Below are positions 1 to 11,229 of a DNA stretch of 64,000 nucleotides, piece after piece. A model generated the notes under the pieces. The model ran no database searches. It saw nothing but the letters and a program-made list of their open reading frames with translations, and had not been told where the DNA came from. This DNA comes from Cricetomys ansorgei (taxonomy: Eukaryota > Chordata > Mammalia > Rodentia > Nesomyidae). Where the stretch lies: positions 6,199,501-6,263,500 of the forward strand of contig JAMJFZ010001089.1 in the NCBI GenBank assembly GCA_026225945.1, given 5' to 3'. The position numbers were made by a program, and so were the translations under genes. Numbering within the stretch: the stretch's first letter is position 1; each line of letters begins with the position of its first letter.

Positions 1-75
1 TCTTGTCAATGTATTCAAACGACTGAGATCCAGGTCCAACGAGAGCTCTTGTTTCAAAAAACAGAAGAGTATAGA

Positions 76-437
76 GGGCTTGGGAGACGGTTCGGTGAGG
101 GAAACACCATACAAGCCTGATTCCCAGAATCCATACTTTTAAAATGCCAGATACAGTAGAACACACACTTATAATCCCAGTGTTTGCACCTTGACGATGG
201 AAGGCAGAATCAAGAGAACTGCTTGGGAGCTCCTAGAGCAGCTAGCCTGGTGTCCGCAGCAGTAAACAGTAAACAGGAAATGCCTCAATCAGAGTGGATG
301 GGGAGGGCCAACAGCCAAGGTCGTCAGATCTACACACGTCTCGGAACTCTCATGCCCACAACCGTACACTCACATACCAAATAACTAAATAAGACCACTG
401 AGGAAGACACCCGATGTTGACACTATATGCACACATT
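76..437 (+). repeat. B4 SINE
   Basis: Diverged B4-type SINE. The head (gggagacggttcggtgagg) matches the B4 pol III head, the middle keeps 'ataatcccagtgtttgcacc', and the tail reads 'gaggaagacacccgatgttgac', a characteristic B4 tail phrase. It runs into a purine-rich tract at about 439-540 that probably grew from its 3' end. Confidence 0.7.
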
Positions 438-438
438 A

Positions 439-540
439 GGGAGGAAGGGAAGGAGAGAGGGAGGGAAGCTGTAGGAGAGGAATGGAGAGGAGGAAAAAGA
501 AGGAAGCCTGAGAACAGGAAAAGGGACGAAGGAAAAGAAC
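439..540 (+). repeat. Purine-rich low-complexity tract
   Basis: Almost pure A/G (gga, gaa, ggaa words) directly after the B4 tail. The open frame on the opposite strand (Phe/Leu/Ser/Pro-rich) is a product of this tract, not a gene. Confidence 0.8.
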
Positions 541-1370
541 GCAGATTTGCCGAAGAGCTGACAGATCCGCCAGAGGAGACAGAAAAGTAGAACGAAGTTC
601 AACCGAAAGATAGACATTGAATTCTCCAAATGGCCGCTCTGCCGATAGACCCTGGACGTGCTGGTGCTACTGGAAAATATTTTAAAATATTAAACTGAAT
701 GAAATATTGTTGAACATGTCGGACCATTTGATTTTACTTCACAGTTTGTTTTTTTTAATCTCTCTTCAAATCACCCTCCTGCTACATGAGGACACATCTA
801 CAGTGTTGCGATAAAATAGCTAGCAGCCAATGAACAAATTTTTTTCTTTCAAGGGCACAGATTAGGTACCCTGGGATGGCCAAATTAGCATATTACCCAT
901 CCTTGTGCTTCGAGCATCACTGTGATAACTGAGGGAAACCAGGCAGTCTAAAATGCAAACTTGATGGGAAGGGTGGAGTTTGCAAAAGGAAGTAATTAAA
1001 CTCATTAGTCAAGAGCAGAGAGGGAGAGAAAGAAAGCCCAGCCAATCACTCATTAGACTAGAAAGCGTTTCTTTTTAATGCAAGGATCTCACAAAGCTGA
1101 CAGTTAAAAATGGCATTAATTTTTATGTTGTAAGGGTCAGCACCCCAGTCAAGGACACTCCAGTACAGAGGATGCTCTGGAAATCTGCATCATCACACAG
1201 CACGCAGCAGCTGAGTACCACCAGCAAATCCCTTGACTCACCTCTTCACATTTGCTATGTCCATTTTGTTACCAAGCTGAGCACCTGACAGGTAGAGTGA
1301 GTATAAATTATATAGTGTCTGGATCATTTTCTCCCTGGACCGATAAAGTTTATTTACAAAGTGTTCTGAA
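541..1370. other. Unique sequence; possible conserved core 840-1130
   Basis: No repeat or exon recognised. The stretch 840-1130 is AT-rich with balanced composition and homeobox-type words (ttagcatatta, agtaattaaactcattagtc). That texture is seen in conserved non-coding DNA, but it is only suggestive here. Confidence 0.3.
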
Positions 1371-1556
1371 GGCTGGAGAGATGGTTTGGTGCTTAAGAGC
1401 ACTGGCTGCGCTTCCAGACGTCCTGAGTTCAAATCCCAGCAACTGCACAGGGACTTAACAACCATTTATAATAGGATCAGATGCTCTCTTCTGGCATGCA
1501 GGTGTACATGCAGATAGTGAACTCGTACATAAAATCTACAAATGAATTCATCTTTT
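1371..1556 (+). repeat. B2 SINE
   Basis: Starts 'ggctggagagatggtttgg' (B2 head with A box), continues 'cctgagttcaaatcccagcaac' (B box region) and 'gctctcttctggcatgcaggtg'. The tail expands into an AAG/GGA microsatellite (1557-1618). Confidence 0.9.
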
Positions 1557-1618
1557 AAGAAGAAGAAGGAGGAGGAGAAGAAGAAGAGGAAGAAGAAGAG
1601 GAAGAAGAGGAAGAAGAA
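1557..1618 (+). repeat. (GAA/GGA)n microsatellite
   Basis: Imperfect trinucleotide purine repeat seeded at the A-rich tail of the preceding B2. Confidence 0.9.
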
Positions 1619-1734
1619 GTGTTCTGAAGCTAAACCGATCACCAGCTGAACTGGAATTCTACATTCTAGTGCCTCAGCCTCCCTAGAGAGAGAAGAGCAT
1701 ACCCAACTCAGAAGCTGGATCTTTGTGTGATAAA

Positions 1735-2091
1735 GTGAGCAGGTATGTTCATGTGTACGCATGTCCAGGCCAGATGTCAGCCTTGGGTGTCATCATCTGT
1801 CTTGTTTGTTGATTTGTTTAGGGTAGGTGGAGATTCAGCATAGCAGAGGTCAGAGGAAACAGTGGAGGTGGGTTTTCTTCTATCTTTACGTTGGTTCTGG
1901 GTGTCCAACTCAGGCAAAACAAATTCCTTTACCCACTGAGCCATTTCACTGGCCCACCCACCTAATTTTTGAGACGGTGTTTCTCACTCTACCTGAACCC
2001 ACTGATTAGCTTGGCTGGTCAGAGAATTCCAGGAATCTGCCTGTCTCAGCCTTCCCCAATACTGGAATTACAAGAGAATGCCACTGAGACG
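1735..2091 (-). repeat. B4 SINE, rearranged
   Basis: Antisense B4 words are present: 'catgtccaggccagatgtcagccttgggtgtcat' type tail, 'acccactgagccatttcactggccc' head, and 'gagacggtgtttctcactctacctg' middle. The head segment (about 1890-1955) lies between tail and middle segments, so this is a rearranged copy or two overlapping copies. Confidence 0.65.
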
Positions 2092-3288
2092 GGTAGGAGG
2101 ACCCCTGCCTGTCATCTAAGTGGCAGTTGCCAAAATGAAGCAAGGAACTGGCTGCATTCAACAGCTCACAATAGCCAGCACAGGGATGAGGATAGGAGTC
2201 GCTAAGCAGCAGGACAGCTCCAGCAGAGGTCAGGGCACCCCTGATGCAAAGGTGATTAGAACATCACTGAAGCAACCAGAAACCCTTCCACACAGTACTT
2301 CTTGCAAACCCAGCTCCTGGCTGGAGTCCGGCTCCCAGGCGCTCCTTGACTCTTTGGAAGATGAAAGGAAAAATGAAAACTGACCAGAGACACTGAAACC
2401 TGAGGAGGAGGACCTGCTCTGGACTTCAAGAGTGGACAGACCCGGATGAAGGGCTGAGATCCGCTGCTTCATCTACAACCGAGGAGACTTCAGAGCTTGT
2501 CAAAGATAGGAGAACTCCGGCCCTGCCCTGCTCTGAGACCCTGGAAGAACTTAGGTTTTTAACGCTTGCGACCTCACTGCTAGGCAACGGGAAGCCTGTT
2601 GAGAACTTAGACCTGGAATACTGCCAATCTCTCTCCATCAGCTGGCATCCTGTGTCTACCTTCCCATTCAAGTTTCTCCTCTCCCGTTTAAAATGTCCCT
2701 GCGTGGTGAATGCAAGTCCCCACTCGGTTCTCAGAATGGAGATGCGACCGCCTCAGCATCACACCTGGCTCTGAACATGAGTGTTGGGGATCAGCTGTTC
2801 CGACTTGAGCAACACTGTATCAACCAGGCCACCTCCTCAACTCCCTGAATCTTAATTCCTGGCAAGTGAAGTCTATGTTCCTCTGGAGAAATTGCCTCTT
2901 GCCCAAGCCAGTGTACCTCTGGCTCAGGAGCACACAAGAACAATTGACCGCAGAAAAATGCCTACGACAAGCAGACACTTCTCATTCAATCTGGTTCACT
3001 GGCTTCCTTTATCCATTCAGTTCTCCTAAGACCATGGTCTCGGGCTCCTTGGTGCAAAAACTGCCAAGTCATGAGAGTTGAGTCACAGAAAGTCCAGCAG
3101 GACTTGCCTGGCTCCGAAGGTGTGTTTGTTTTACTGGCATGCCTCATTGAAGACAATGGCTCTGACCCCTAAGGCCCAGGGTGGGGACCCCCCCCAGCCA
3201 CATCCAGCTCTTTTCTGCCAGGCACACTTGTATTCCCAGGCTGCTCTGAATAAGGAGGCCTAGGGAAGAGGAGAAAGACAGCCAGTGT
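2092..3288. other. Unique sequence, no gene recognised
   Basis: Mixed-composition DNA with short open frames on both strands that do not share codon bias or splice-site context. No interspersed repeat identified. Confidence 0.4.
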
Positions 3289-3460
3289 GCCGACGCAGGC
3301 CAGGCGCAGGCACAGAAACACAAAACCCAGCTTTCCACTGAGCGCGCAGTGGGAAGCAGCGGGCGAGGCTGCCCACCGAACAGATGCAAGTTTCCCGTGC
3401 TCGGGTTCAGCTGGGAGCGCGTGCTGGAAAGCAGAGATAAATCACGTGGAACTTGCTGTC
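3289..3460. promoter_or_regulatory. Small CpG-dense segment beside a candidate CNE
   Basis: About a dozen CpG dinucleotides occur in roughly 140 bases (ccgacgc, gagcgcgcag, agcgggcgagg, ctcggg, gagcgcgtg), against a CpG-depleted window. It is too short for a classical CpG island. It could be a CpG-containing enhancer or a weak promoter; no TATA box or exon could be assigned. Confidence 0.3.
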
Positions 3461-3539
3461 ATCCTTCTACCTTTCCCGCTAAACCCTTCGACACAATCGC
3501 TTCACTGGCTGAGGCCACTGTAGTTTTTAAATGAAGGCT

Positions 3540-3925
3540 GGGAACCGGCTTTGGCAGCGCCGCCTCATTTTTTCCGCTAATACCTCTGTGGATTCTGCGT
3601 TCGCATCTGGCCAGTGCCATCACGCTGGGTATGATTATAATAGGCTGCTGCTCTTTCCCAAGCAGGAAGCTGGAGTCCCGTAACCGACAGCCTAAACAGA
3701 GGCTTGTTCCAAACACAACAAGCAGATCACAGCCAGGGAAGGGGCTGCAGTGCGGGACTTCTCCCAAGGCATAAAAAAGGAAGAGGGAGAGAGAGAGAGA
3801 GAAATGTGTTAACTGTGCTAACAGTGCCAAGTAATATGCTTCGTTAAAAATTTAATCACCTACAAGTGCAAAGCAAGTGCAAGGCAATCATGTTGTAATT
3901 AGCACAGCAATTAACACCTCCCTTT
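3540..3925. promoter_or_regulatory. Candidate conserved non-coding element
   Basis: Repeat-free apart from a short (GA)n at 3787-3803. The core at about 3840-3925 (ttaaaaatttaatcacctac, attagcacagcaattaacacc) has AT-rich homeodomain-like words and near-duplicate 'caagtgcaaagcaagtgcaagg' motifs. The texture suggests a distal enhancer; conservation was not tested. Confidence 0.35.
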
Positions 3926-4643
3926 TCGATAGCACATGCATCCTAGGAAGGGCAGGATTGCAAGTGTTTATGCTGCTGACAGGCTCGGTTCCTATAGAGA
4001 GGGGAGGAAACGCTTAACTAGAATTTTTTTAATTTCTGGCATTTGGGTTGTGTGTCCGCGAGAGCTCAGGACCGTCTGCCGTTTGGGCTGTGTACTGGAC
4101 ATCACCAAGGTGCCTATTTTACATGTTCTCAGAAGCTCCTCCCTGGTGTCAGCTTCTCTTCACTGGCATTAACATATACATTAATCTATACGTATGCATA
4201 TACACTGCGACCAAATCCACCATGCCCATGAGTACTGTTTTTAAGTTGTGAATGGTCTACCAGGGAGCATTGTCTTCCTTGGTCCTTTATCAGAAACCAA
4301 CCAAGAAAACCTCAGTGGAAAATTTGCTCGAAAATAATTCCTTCTATTTGACCTTAAAACTTGAATCTCTCCTATATCAGAAAGATAGGTCCGAGGGCTC
4401 AAGAGTTAGTCCTTCAGGGAGGGGAGAAGCACAAGAAGGAAGACCTTTCTAAAATAGCACGTAAAGTTCATTCCAATAGCTGATCCAGATGGATGGTAGC
4501 ACCTGTGCTCTCTGGCACTGACTGGAAAGTGCCTACGAACCCAATGGACAGGTATCCCAGAAATCTCCTGGGTACACAGAATTTAATGGGGGAAACCAGT
4601 GGGAAGATTGAGTTAACTATCCTCAGTCCCCACTGGAGGCTTT
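3926..4643. other. Unique sequence, nothing recognised
   Basis: No exon, RNA gene or interspersed repeat recognised. Short overlapping frames at 4043-4251 have no domain. Confidence 0.4.
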
Positions 4644-4905
4644 GGGGTTAGAGATGTCACTCAGTGGGGGACCGCGTGATTAGCAATCATGAGGGCTTCC
4701 ATTCCATCCTCAGCACATAAATACAGAAACTATAGGACGCTAGTTCAAACTCCAGTGTGTGTGTGTGTTAGCCAGGTATCATATCTGTAACCTCAACACT
4801 TGGGAGACTGAGGCAAGGGGATCTTCACAAGTTCGAGGTCAGTCGGGGCTACATAGTGAGTTTCAAGTCAATTTAGACTACAGTGTAAGACCCTGTCTCA
4901 ATAAA
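4644..4905 (+). repeat. ID-B1 composite SINE
   Basis: The left half is ID-like (ggttagagatgtcactcagtgg ... ccatcctcagca). A short (GT)n spacer follows, then a B1-like half (gccaggtatcatatctgtaacc ... ctacatagtgagtttcaag ... ccctgtctca). This matches the known ID/B1 dimer family. Confidence 0.7.
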
Positions 4906-5029
4906 CGGTTGAGTAAATGAAAGAAAATCTTCAACTTCTGATTTTTCTCCTTTGTCTCCACTCAGGCAGATGGAAGCACATGGGCATACCCAGTCCGAGA
5001 TGGCACTCTACTGGAAACTCATCCCAGAC

Positions 5030-5075
5030 CCACCCCTCCACCCCCCCACCTTCCCCCCACCCCCACCCCTGCCAG
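5030..5075. repeat. C-rich low-complexity tract
   Basis: Run of CCCCACCC and related words. Confidence 0.8.
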
Positions 5076-6017
5076 GCCTTGGTGCTGTTTTAGAAATGAG
5101 TCACTGAGAATGGAGCCTAAGTGGTGACTTTCAACCTTTCAATGTATTTGAAAGGGTTTGGGGTGTTACTTGTTTGCTTTCCTCGGAGACAGCTAGGTGT
5201 TGGCTTAATTAAGAACTTGAGAAACAGCAATACCAATCTTTGAAGGTGACTTCATCTTATTTTTACTGACCATTGATGACACAATGAACGTGTTTGGAAG
5301 AGCAGGGCCAAGCTCTGCAGTGAGACATTTAGGGAATGTGAGAGCAGTTGCCTTCCACAGCTGACTTTGTGAAAATACTGCTGAGATTTGGGGAGGGGGA
5401 AGCCCAAGTTGTGAGGCTGGCTGTGTAACATTCCAGACTCCACAGACTCTGTGAGATCCAGTGCAGGCATTCATAGATGCTGCTCACTTTCCTGGTTTGT
5501 TCTTCCCTTTTCCCAGCAATGCTTTTGTTCAAACTTGGAAGCCCATCCCAGAAAACTAAAAAAAAAAAAAAAAGGAAAAGAAAAGAAACCTCAGTGGGAA
5601 GGAGACACGCTTTGTAAGTGGGACTGAAAGCAAAATGACATCCCCGCTTCAAACACAGAGAGGACAAATGTCTTATTATGCTAAAAAGCCTCAAATTAAG
5701 TATGTAGAGTTAGTTAGAAGAGACAGTTTCCGCAGTCTTCATTTTTATTCATTCCAACAAAAAAAGACCTCTTCCAAAAGTACTCCTTTAAATATTGCTG
5801 CCATTTGTAAAACTGGTTGAAATGTCTGCCAGGTTGTAGCCTTAATCCAAGGACCCAGAGGATACTCTTCTGCATTTGCACTTACCTCTAATAAATATTT
5901 GTCTGCGTTGCTCAGTTTTTATTTTCTCTTGTATCGAGAAAACTTAAATGCCAGCAAGTTGAAAATTAAGTCACAATGCAACTCACTCGAATGAGCATAT
6001 TTATCATGCTGTATACC
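5076..6017. other. Unique sequence with a short A-run
   Basis: No gene recognised. An A-rich stretch is at about 5558-5587. AT-rich DNA at 5640-6000 is repeat-free and could contain a weakly conserved element. Confidence 0.35.
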
Positions 6018-6230
6018 CAGTTCATCCGTTCGGTTAAGTTACTCATCATATGCCAGGCATTGATCTAGGAACAGATATTTAGAGGATAACAACAGACTAA
6101 GGATAACGACAGAGAATCAGGACCCTAAGGGCCTCCCATCCTTGGGAAACTTTGCTGCTGTCACGCCCACGGTGTGAGATATGGGAAGGGTTAGGGGAGA
6201 GGCTGAATATGACCGATTTTCAAATAACTA
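6018..6230 (+). repeat. Possible ancient mammalian repeat fragment
   Basis: The words 'actcatcatatgccaggcattgatctaggaacaga' and 'gataacaacagactaagg' resemble the widespread old mammalian motif around 'ctatgtgccaggcactgttctaggcac'. The family was not assigned. Confidence 0.35.
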
Positions 6231-6407
6231 ACACAAAACAAAAATAATAAAAGTAGATCTTTTTCTTTAAATTGAATCCTTTGTATATTTTTTGGCATCG
6301 GCTATGTGGTTAAAGTCATGGGATTGAAAGAGGGAGAAAATAAAAGTGGGGCTTGACCCTTGAAGAGGAGCCAAATATGGGAGGAAGCAGGAGCTACGAA
6401 AAGAAGG

Positions 6408-6537
6408 AATCAAGCTGGGCAGCGGTGACGCGCTCAGGAGGCAGAGGCAGGTGGATCTCTGTGAGTTCGAGGCCAGCCTGATCTACAGAGTGAGTTCCAG
6501 GACAGCCAGGGTTACAACAGAGAAACCTTGTCTTGAT
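6408..6537 (+). repeat. B1 SINE
   Basis: Nearly full B1 (agctgggcagcggtgacgcgc ... ggaggcagaggcaggtggatc ... gttacaacagagaaaccttgtcttg) with a small deletion in its head. It carries the tail variant 'ggttacaacagagaaacc' shared by several B1 copies here. Confidence 0.95.
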
Positions 6538-6655
6538 AAAGAAAGAAGAAGAAGAGGAAAAGGAAGGAGAAGGAGAAGAAGTAAGGAAGGGAGGAGGAGA
6601 AGGAGGACGAGGACAAGGAGGACAAGGAGGAGGAGGAGGAAAAGGAGGAGGAATC
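6538..6655 (+). repeat. Purine-rich microsatellite (GAA/GGA)n
   Basis: A/G-only expansion from the B1 tail. The Arg/Lys-rich and, antisense, Ser/Phe/Pro-rich frames over it are low-complexity artefacts. Confidence 0.9.
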
Positions 6656-7429
6656 ATTCAGAGGAGAATTCCCAGCAGGCCACGGTTCCAAATGCTGTAA
6701 AGAGAGAACAGAGGGTACTGAGAAAAGACCTAACCACCAGGAGGTGATCGGCAAGCTTTGAGAAGGCAATTTCAACAGCCTGGTGAGGTGGGCTGACTGC
6801 AGGGAAGCAAGAGCAGGGAGGAGGAAGAACTCAGTGGAAGAGCAGGAGATACGGATGGTGTGTTCGAGAAGACTGGCATTTAGGGGAAGCAAGATGAAAG
6901 GGGGGTTGAATATGCTAGGAAAGAACAGGTCAAGGGTCAGCGTCTCTTAGACAAGTTGGCCTCAGACTGAAGGAGGCTATTTATCAAATGAGGCTGAAGA
7001 CACAAGCAAGAGCGGAGAATCCAGGAAGCCAGTTTTCAGAGTGAGAGGAAATGACGATCTGGGGGCCAGACAGTGAGACTGTAACCCTAGAGAACAGAAG
7101 CAGAATGACTTCCATTGAGGGTGTAGAGATGAGGAGAGCTTGAAAAGAGACATGGCATGAAAAAAATAATAAAAATAAAAATAAACAAAAACAAAACAAA
7201 AAAACGAAGAACTCTGAAGAACTCAACGTCTTCCTTTAAACATGAGGTATCAGTTGGAAAGATGAAGGGATAGACAAGCTCTCAACTCTTCTTCCTGCTG
7301 CTGAGTACCACTAAAGACAAACACAGCTCCGTGGAGTAGATACACTACATAGGAACCCCAGAGCCCAAGCAATGGCATGCTACTGAGTTCAGTGAGTTTT
7401 CTCAAACAGTGTTCAAGTTTCTCCACAGT
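6656..7429. other. Unique sequence with an A-rich tract
   Basis: No exon recognised. A-rich low-complexity DNA is at 7158-7206. The rest may contain unrecognised ancient repeat. Confidence 0.35.
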
Positions 7430-7775
7430 TTCTCATCATGCCCGCCATAAGCAGTTATCCTGACAATTCCATTCAGCCAGAATCCCAATTCCCTCCCGCT
7501 CCTGATAGTCTTCCTGGTAGTTCTACTGACCCCACTCTGCCCTGTGGGCTATAAATCTTCATTTTCCTGATGGAGTCTATGTTAACTCTCTCTCATCTCT
7601 CTCCTTCTCTTTCTCCTGTCTGTCTTTGTCTCTTTCTATCTCTCTCTAAGTATCTGTCTCTTTCTGTCTCTGTTTCTGTCTCTCTCTCTCTCAAGAAAAT
7701 CCCCTTATAATAGCCATTCTTGAATAAACTTTACTTTATTGTTCTTCAACAGTACCAAGTATAATTTTTTTTCTT
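7430..7775 (+). repeat. Possible LTR remnant with (CT)n tract
   Basis: A TATA-like 'gggctataaatcttc' (about 7548), a CT-rich microsatellite (about 7583-7694) and 'gaataaactttactttattg' (poly-A-signal-like, about 7722) lie in LTR-like order. No family was recognised and no terminal repeat or target duplication was found. Confidence 0.25.
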
Positions 7776-7789
7776 TAACAAGACCTCAT

Positions 7790-9134
7790 ATGCATCAACA
7801 GTGCATATGAAGCAACAGTGTTAAGAATGAAATAGTTGAGTTTAGAGAAAGAACCCATGATGGGAGTCAAGCTGTCTATAACTTTGTAGACATAAATCTG
7901 ACAGCTTAGGTGAAATGAACCAACTCTTTCAAAGGATGAACTGACACAGCTCACTCGATGTAAAATAGACCATTTGTCCAGCCTTATAACCATTAAGAAA
8001 ATTGAATTTGTGATTTGAATGCTCCCAAAAAAGAAATCTCCAGACCCAAATGATTATACTGGTGAATTCTACCAGATGTTTCCAGAGAAATTAGCAGAAA
8101 GTCTACAAATCACTTCCAAAACATAGAAGAGGCGGGGTGCAAGAACTCAGTTTATGGTTCTATTATTACCCTGATACCAAAGCCAAAGACTATTTTTTTT
8201 AAAAAGAAGAAATAATAAAGCAACAGACTAAGTAGTCTCATGAATAGAGACATGGAAGTCCTTAATAAAATGTTAACAAGTAGAACTCAGCAATAAAAAA
8301 CAATCATTATGATATACCCTAGCCAAATAGAATAGATTCCAGATATGCAAGATCAGATCAGTGCTTGACAATCAACCAATACAAATCTACTATATTAACA
8401 TTGTAATGGAGAAAATCATATTGTCATATACATTGATAAGGGAAAATCTAAGACAAAATTAAGCAACAAAATTCTTAACAAAAATGCTCATAAATGTAAG
8501 AATAGAGTAAAATTTTCTAAAACATTGGTAAGAACCGACACCCTTGTTTTAATTTTTTTTCATTTGTTTTGTTTTTAAGTCTACCAATAACTTACATTTA
8601 ACGCTAAAAGACGATTTCCTCCCAAGATGTAAGGCCAAGCAAGGACATACATGCTCTTACTTCTTATCTAAAATAGAATTGGAAGATCTAACTTGTGTAA
8701 TAAGGCAAAAAAAGTAAATAAGATGCGCATATCTAAAGGAAGGAATGAAACTATTTCAGTTTTATTTCTAAATAAAATTTATTATTTCTAAAGCTTACTG
8801 GAGACATGATTGCCTGCATAGAAATTCTTGATAACTCTATGAAAGGCTCATTAAATCAAATTGCTGAGTCATCGAAGCCATAGCATGCAAGATAAACACA
8901 AAATCAGTTGTATTTCTACTACCCTCCATGAATAGATGACTGTAAAAACTTTAAATACAAGATCATTTACAACTGCTCAAAATACCTTTAATGTAGCACG
9001 GAATATTTATGCAGAAAACTATAAAACAGTGATGTGAGAAGCCAAAGGAAACATAAAACCTAAGTAAATTCAGAGGCATATATGTCCAGTACAATTAATA
9101 AAGATGTCAACTCTCTCCAAACTAACACTTAGCT
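7790..9134 (+). repeat. L1 ORF2 relic, segment 1
   Basis: Collinear with mammalian L1 ORF2. Recognisable phrases are 'accaactctttcaaaggatgaac', 'agaaatctccagacccaaatg', 'actggtgaattctaccag', 'attaccctgataccaaagcc', 'ttgacaatcaacc', 'aaaatcagttgtatttctac' and 'gcagaaaactataaaacagtg'. Stops and indels abound, so no intact protein remains. Later parts of the same copy continue at about 9605-9800, 10181-10330 and 11230-11985. Confidence 0.85.
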
Positions 9135-9603
9135 TTTGTTAATTTCCTAGGGCTACCATAACAATTTACCAGAAGCTGAACGGCTTACAACAAAAGAAAA
9201 CATATCTTACTACACTTCTGGAGACCATAATTCCAAAATAAAGAAGTAGCCAGGATTGGTCCTTCTGTAGTTGCTGAGGGAAAATCTGATTTGTGAGTCT
9301 CTCCCAGTTTCTCGTAGTTTTCAGCGGCGCTTGGCGCTCCTTGGCTTGGGACAACGTAATGCGAATATCTGCATCTATTTTCACATTGCCATTATCCTCC
9401 TGTGTTCATGTGTCTTCTGCTGCTGGTATGCAGACACAGTCGTTACACATGGTATTTCTCCATTCTAACCCAATAATGCTTCGCCTTAAGTTAGTGCATT
9501 ATATCGACAAAGATGTTTTTCTATATACGATCACATACTAATGTTGTGGTTGAATATGAATTTCAGGAGGACACCGTTGATCCCCTCAAAGTTAATGCGG
9601 TCC
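9135..9603 (-). repeat. MLT1-class MaLR LTR inserted in the L1
   Basis: Antisense MLT1-type LTR. The 3' end reads 'ttaatttcctagggctaccataacaatttacc' (complement of the typical MLT1 end). The 5' end appears as 'ttgaatatgaatttcaggaggacacc'. It interrupts L1 ORF2 between the phrases at 9110-9134 and 9608. Confidence 0.75.
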
Positions 9604-9800
9604 CTGTCACGTGGAAATGCGCAGAAAATAGGGTAGTTTGTATAATTTAGGAAAGAACACTAAAATTAGAGAAATCACTTGAAACCTACATGGCACCGGT
9701 ACACACAGTAAAATACTGATGGGGAATTAAAAGCATGCGTCAAAGAACAGAACCAAGAACCCAGAAATAGACTCACACTACTAGAGACTAAGGAACAAGG
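9604..9800 (+). repeat. L1 ORF2 relic, segment 2
   Basis: Continues the L1 copy: 'cacgtggaaatgcgcagaaaatagg', then 'agaaccaagaacccagaaatagactcacac'. It ends at 'ctaaggaacaagg', where an LTR is inserted. Confidence 0.75.
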
Positions 9801-10180
9801 TGTGGCTATTGTCCTTTGAATGAAAAATGTTTCCCAAAGGCCGGTGCATTTGAACAACTGGTTTTTCATTGGTGGCGCTGTTTGGGAAGGCTACGGACCC
9901 TTTAAGAAGTGGAGCCTCAGTTATGTACTTATGTACTCAAACAGGCTTTGAAATCTGATAGCTTGGTCCCACTTCCTGTTCTCTCTCTTCCCACTTCCCT
10001 GTGCAGATGATATGTGGCCAGTCTGCTTCCTGTCAGGTGGCCCTCCTGTTCCTACAGCCGGGCCTTCCCCGTCATGATGGACTGCATCCCCTCTGGATCG
10101 TTAAGTCAAAATCAACCCTTCCTTCCCTAACTTGTTCTTGGTCGCGATGTTCTAGCACAGCAGCAGAAAATAAGTGAACA
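9801..10180 (+). mobile_element. Rodent MaLR solo LTR (ORR1/MT-like)
   Basis: 380-bp LTR beginning TGTGGCTATT and ending GTGAACA. Diagnostic phrases are 'tggtggcgctgtttgggaagg', 'acccacttcctgttctctc'-type text and 'gtcatgatggactgcatccc'. It is flanked by 'aagg' on both sides (4-bp duplication; 5 with one mismatch). L1 text reads continuously if the LTR is removed. Confidence 0.8.
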
Positions 10181-10330
10181 AAGGTTCAAAAGCAATTCTG
10201 TGGGAAAGTGAGCCTTTCCAGAAGGCAAATAGACACCCAGGGAACAGAAGCCAAACCCCTGAACTAACCATTCCGTCCCACAGTTAACTCTAAATGTATC
10301 AAGGCTTAAACATGGTAGTAATCTTCAAGA
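10181..10330 (+). repeat. L1 ORF2 relic, segment 3
   Basis: Resumes exactly after the LTR: 'aaggttcaaaagcaattctgtgggaaa', then 'taactctaaatgtatcaaggcttaaa', matching consecutive L1 ORF2 phrases. Confidence 0.75.
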
Positions 10331-10594
10331 GCTACGTTAGACAGAGCTTTTGTTTTTTTTATCTTTTTGCATGTGACTTATTTTAATATAATGATCTCTA
10401 ATCACACCAGTCTTCTATCAGATGACATAACTTCACTCGATATAATGAAATAAGTTTCATCATGTAAAGAAATGATACAGACCAGGGCAGAAAGTCATGA
10501 AATGGAAATAAAAAGATCAATATAAAAACCAAGGTACTAAAAAGATAATTCCTTGAAAGAATAAGGAAGATTGACAAACTCTTTAAAAAAAAAA
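10331..10594 (+). repeat. Second L1 fragment
   Basis: Out of order with the host L1. 'cagatgacataacttcactc' resembles an L1M 3' UTR, and 'aaaagatcaatataaaaaccaagg ... attgacaaactcttt' resembles an upstream ORF2 region. Probably another L1 copy, ending in an A-run at 10582-10596. Confidence 0.45.
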
Positions 10595-10895
10595 AAAAAG
10601 ATTAAATTTTTATATTTTCTTTATTATTATTATTGTATTTTCTCTCTCTCATATAATACATTCCAACCCCATCCTTTCCTTCCTCCACCTATCCCAGTTG
10701 CCCCCATCTGTCCTCTCCCCCAGCTCCACTCCCACACCCCACTCCAGCCCCACTTCCCCTGAGAACAGAGCAGTCCTCCCAAGGTTATCACTCAAACAGG
10801 GCATATCAAGATGGGACAAGGCTGGGCTCCAGCCCCTACATCAAGGCTGGGTGCGGTGCCTCAGTGTCCCCTACATTTATCTTATTGTTATCTGA
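10595..10895 (-). repeat. Rodent Lx-type L1 3' end
   Basis: T-rich start followed by pyrimidine-rich text (ccatcctttccttcctccacc, cccccagctccactccc), 'ggcatatcaagatgggacaagg' and 'atcaaggctgggtgcgg'. These are the antisense 3' end phrases of rodent Lx L1s. Confidence 0.55.
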
Positions 10896-11074
10896 CCTGT
10901 GCTCTTGTAGAACACCTGAATGTTGGAATATGGGGACGGGGGCAGGTGGGGAGGTCTCTAACCCTATTATCTGCCCTTGGGACCATTTTCCACCTGCTAC
11001 ATAGAGCTTTCAAAGCCAACTCCAAAACCCCAATCCATTTAAGGGGAGAAATAACCAACTGGATTGCAACAAAG

Positions 11075-11228
11075 TCAAAACTTTTTTTGGCCACAATTTA
11101 TGCAAGCCTGTAAAATCCCAGCTCTCAAGAGACTAAGACAAGAGCACAGAGAGTTGAAGGGCAGCCTAGGCTACCTAGTGAGTTCAAGGTTAGCCTTGGT
11201 TACAAACTGAAACCCTGTCTCAAAAGTC
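11075..11228 (+). repeat. B1-like SINE (old)
   Basis: Diverged B1/PB1: 'gcaagcctgtaaaatcccagc', 'gcctaggctacctagtgagttcaagg', 'gaaaccctgtctc', then an A-rich (TCAA)n-like tail. Confidence 0.6.
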
Positions 11229-11229
11229 A

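Noticed and set aside
6451..6747. Arg/Lys-rich protein resembling a nucleic-acid-binding tail
   Set aside because: Translation of a B1 followed by a purine microsatellite.
7430..7775. Full ERV LTR
   Set aside because: TATA-like and poly-A-like words are present but no family, termini or target duplication could be identified; kept only as a low-confidence feature.
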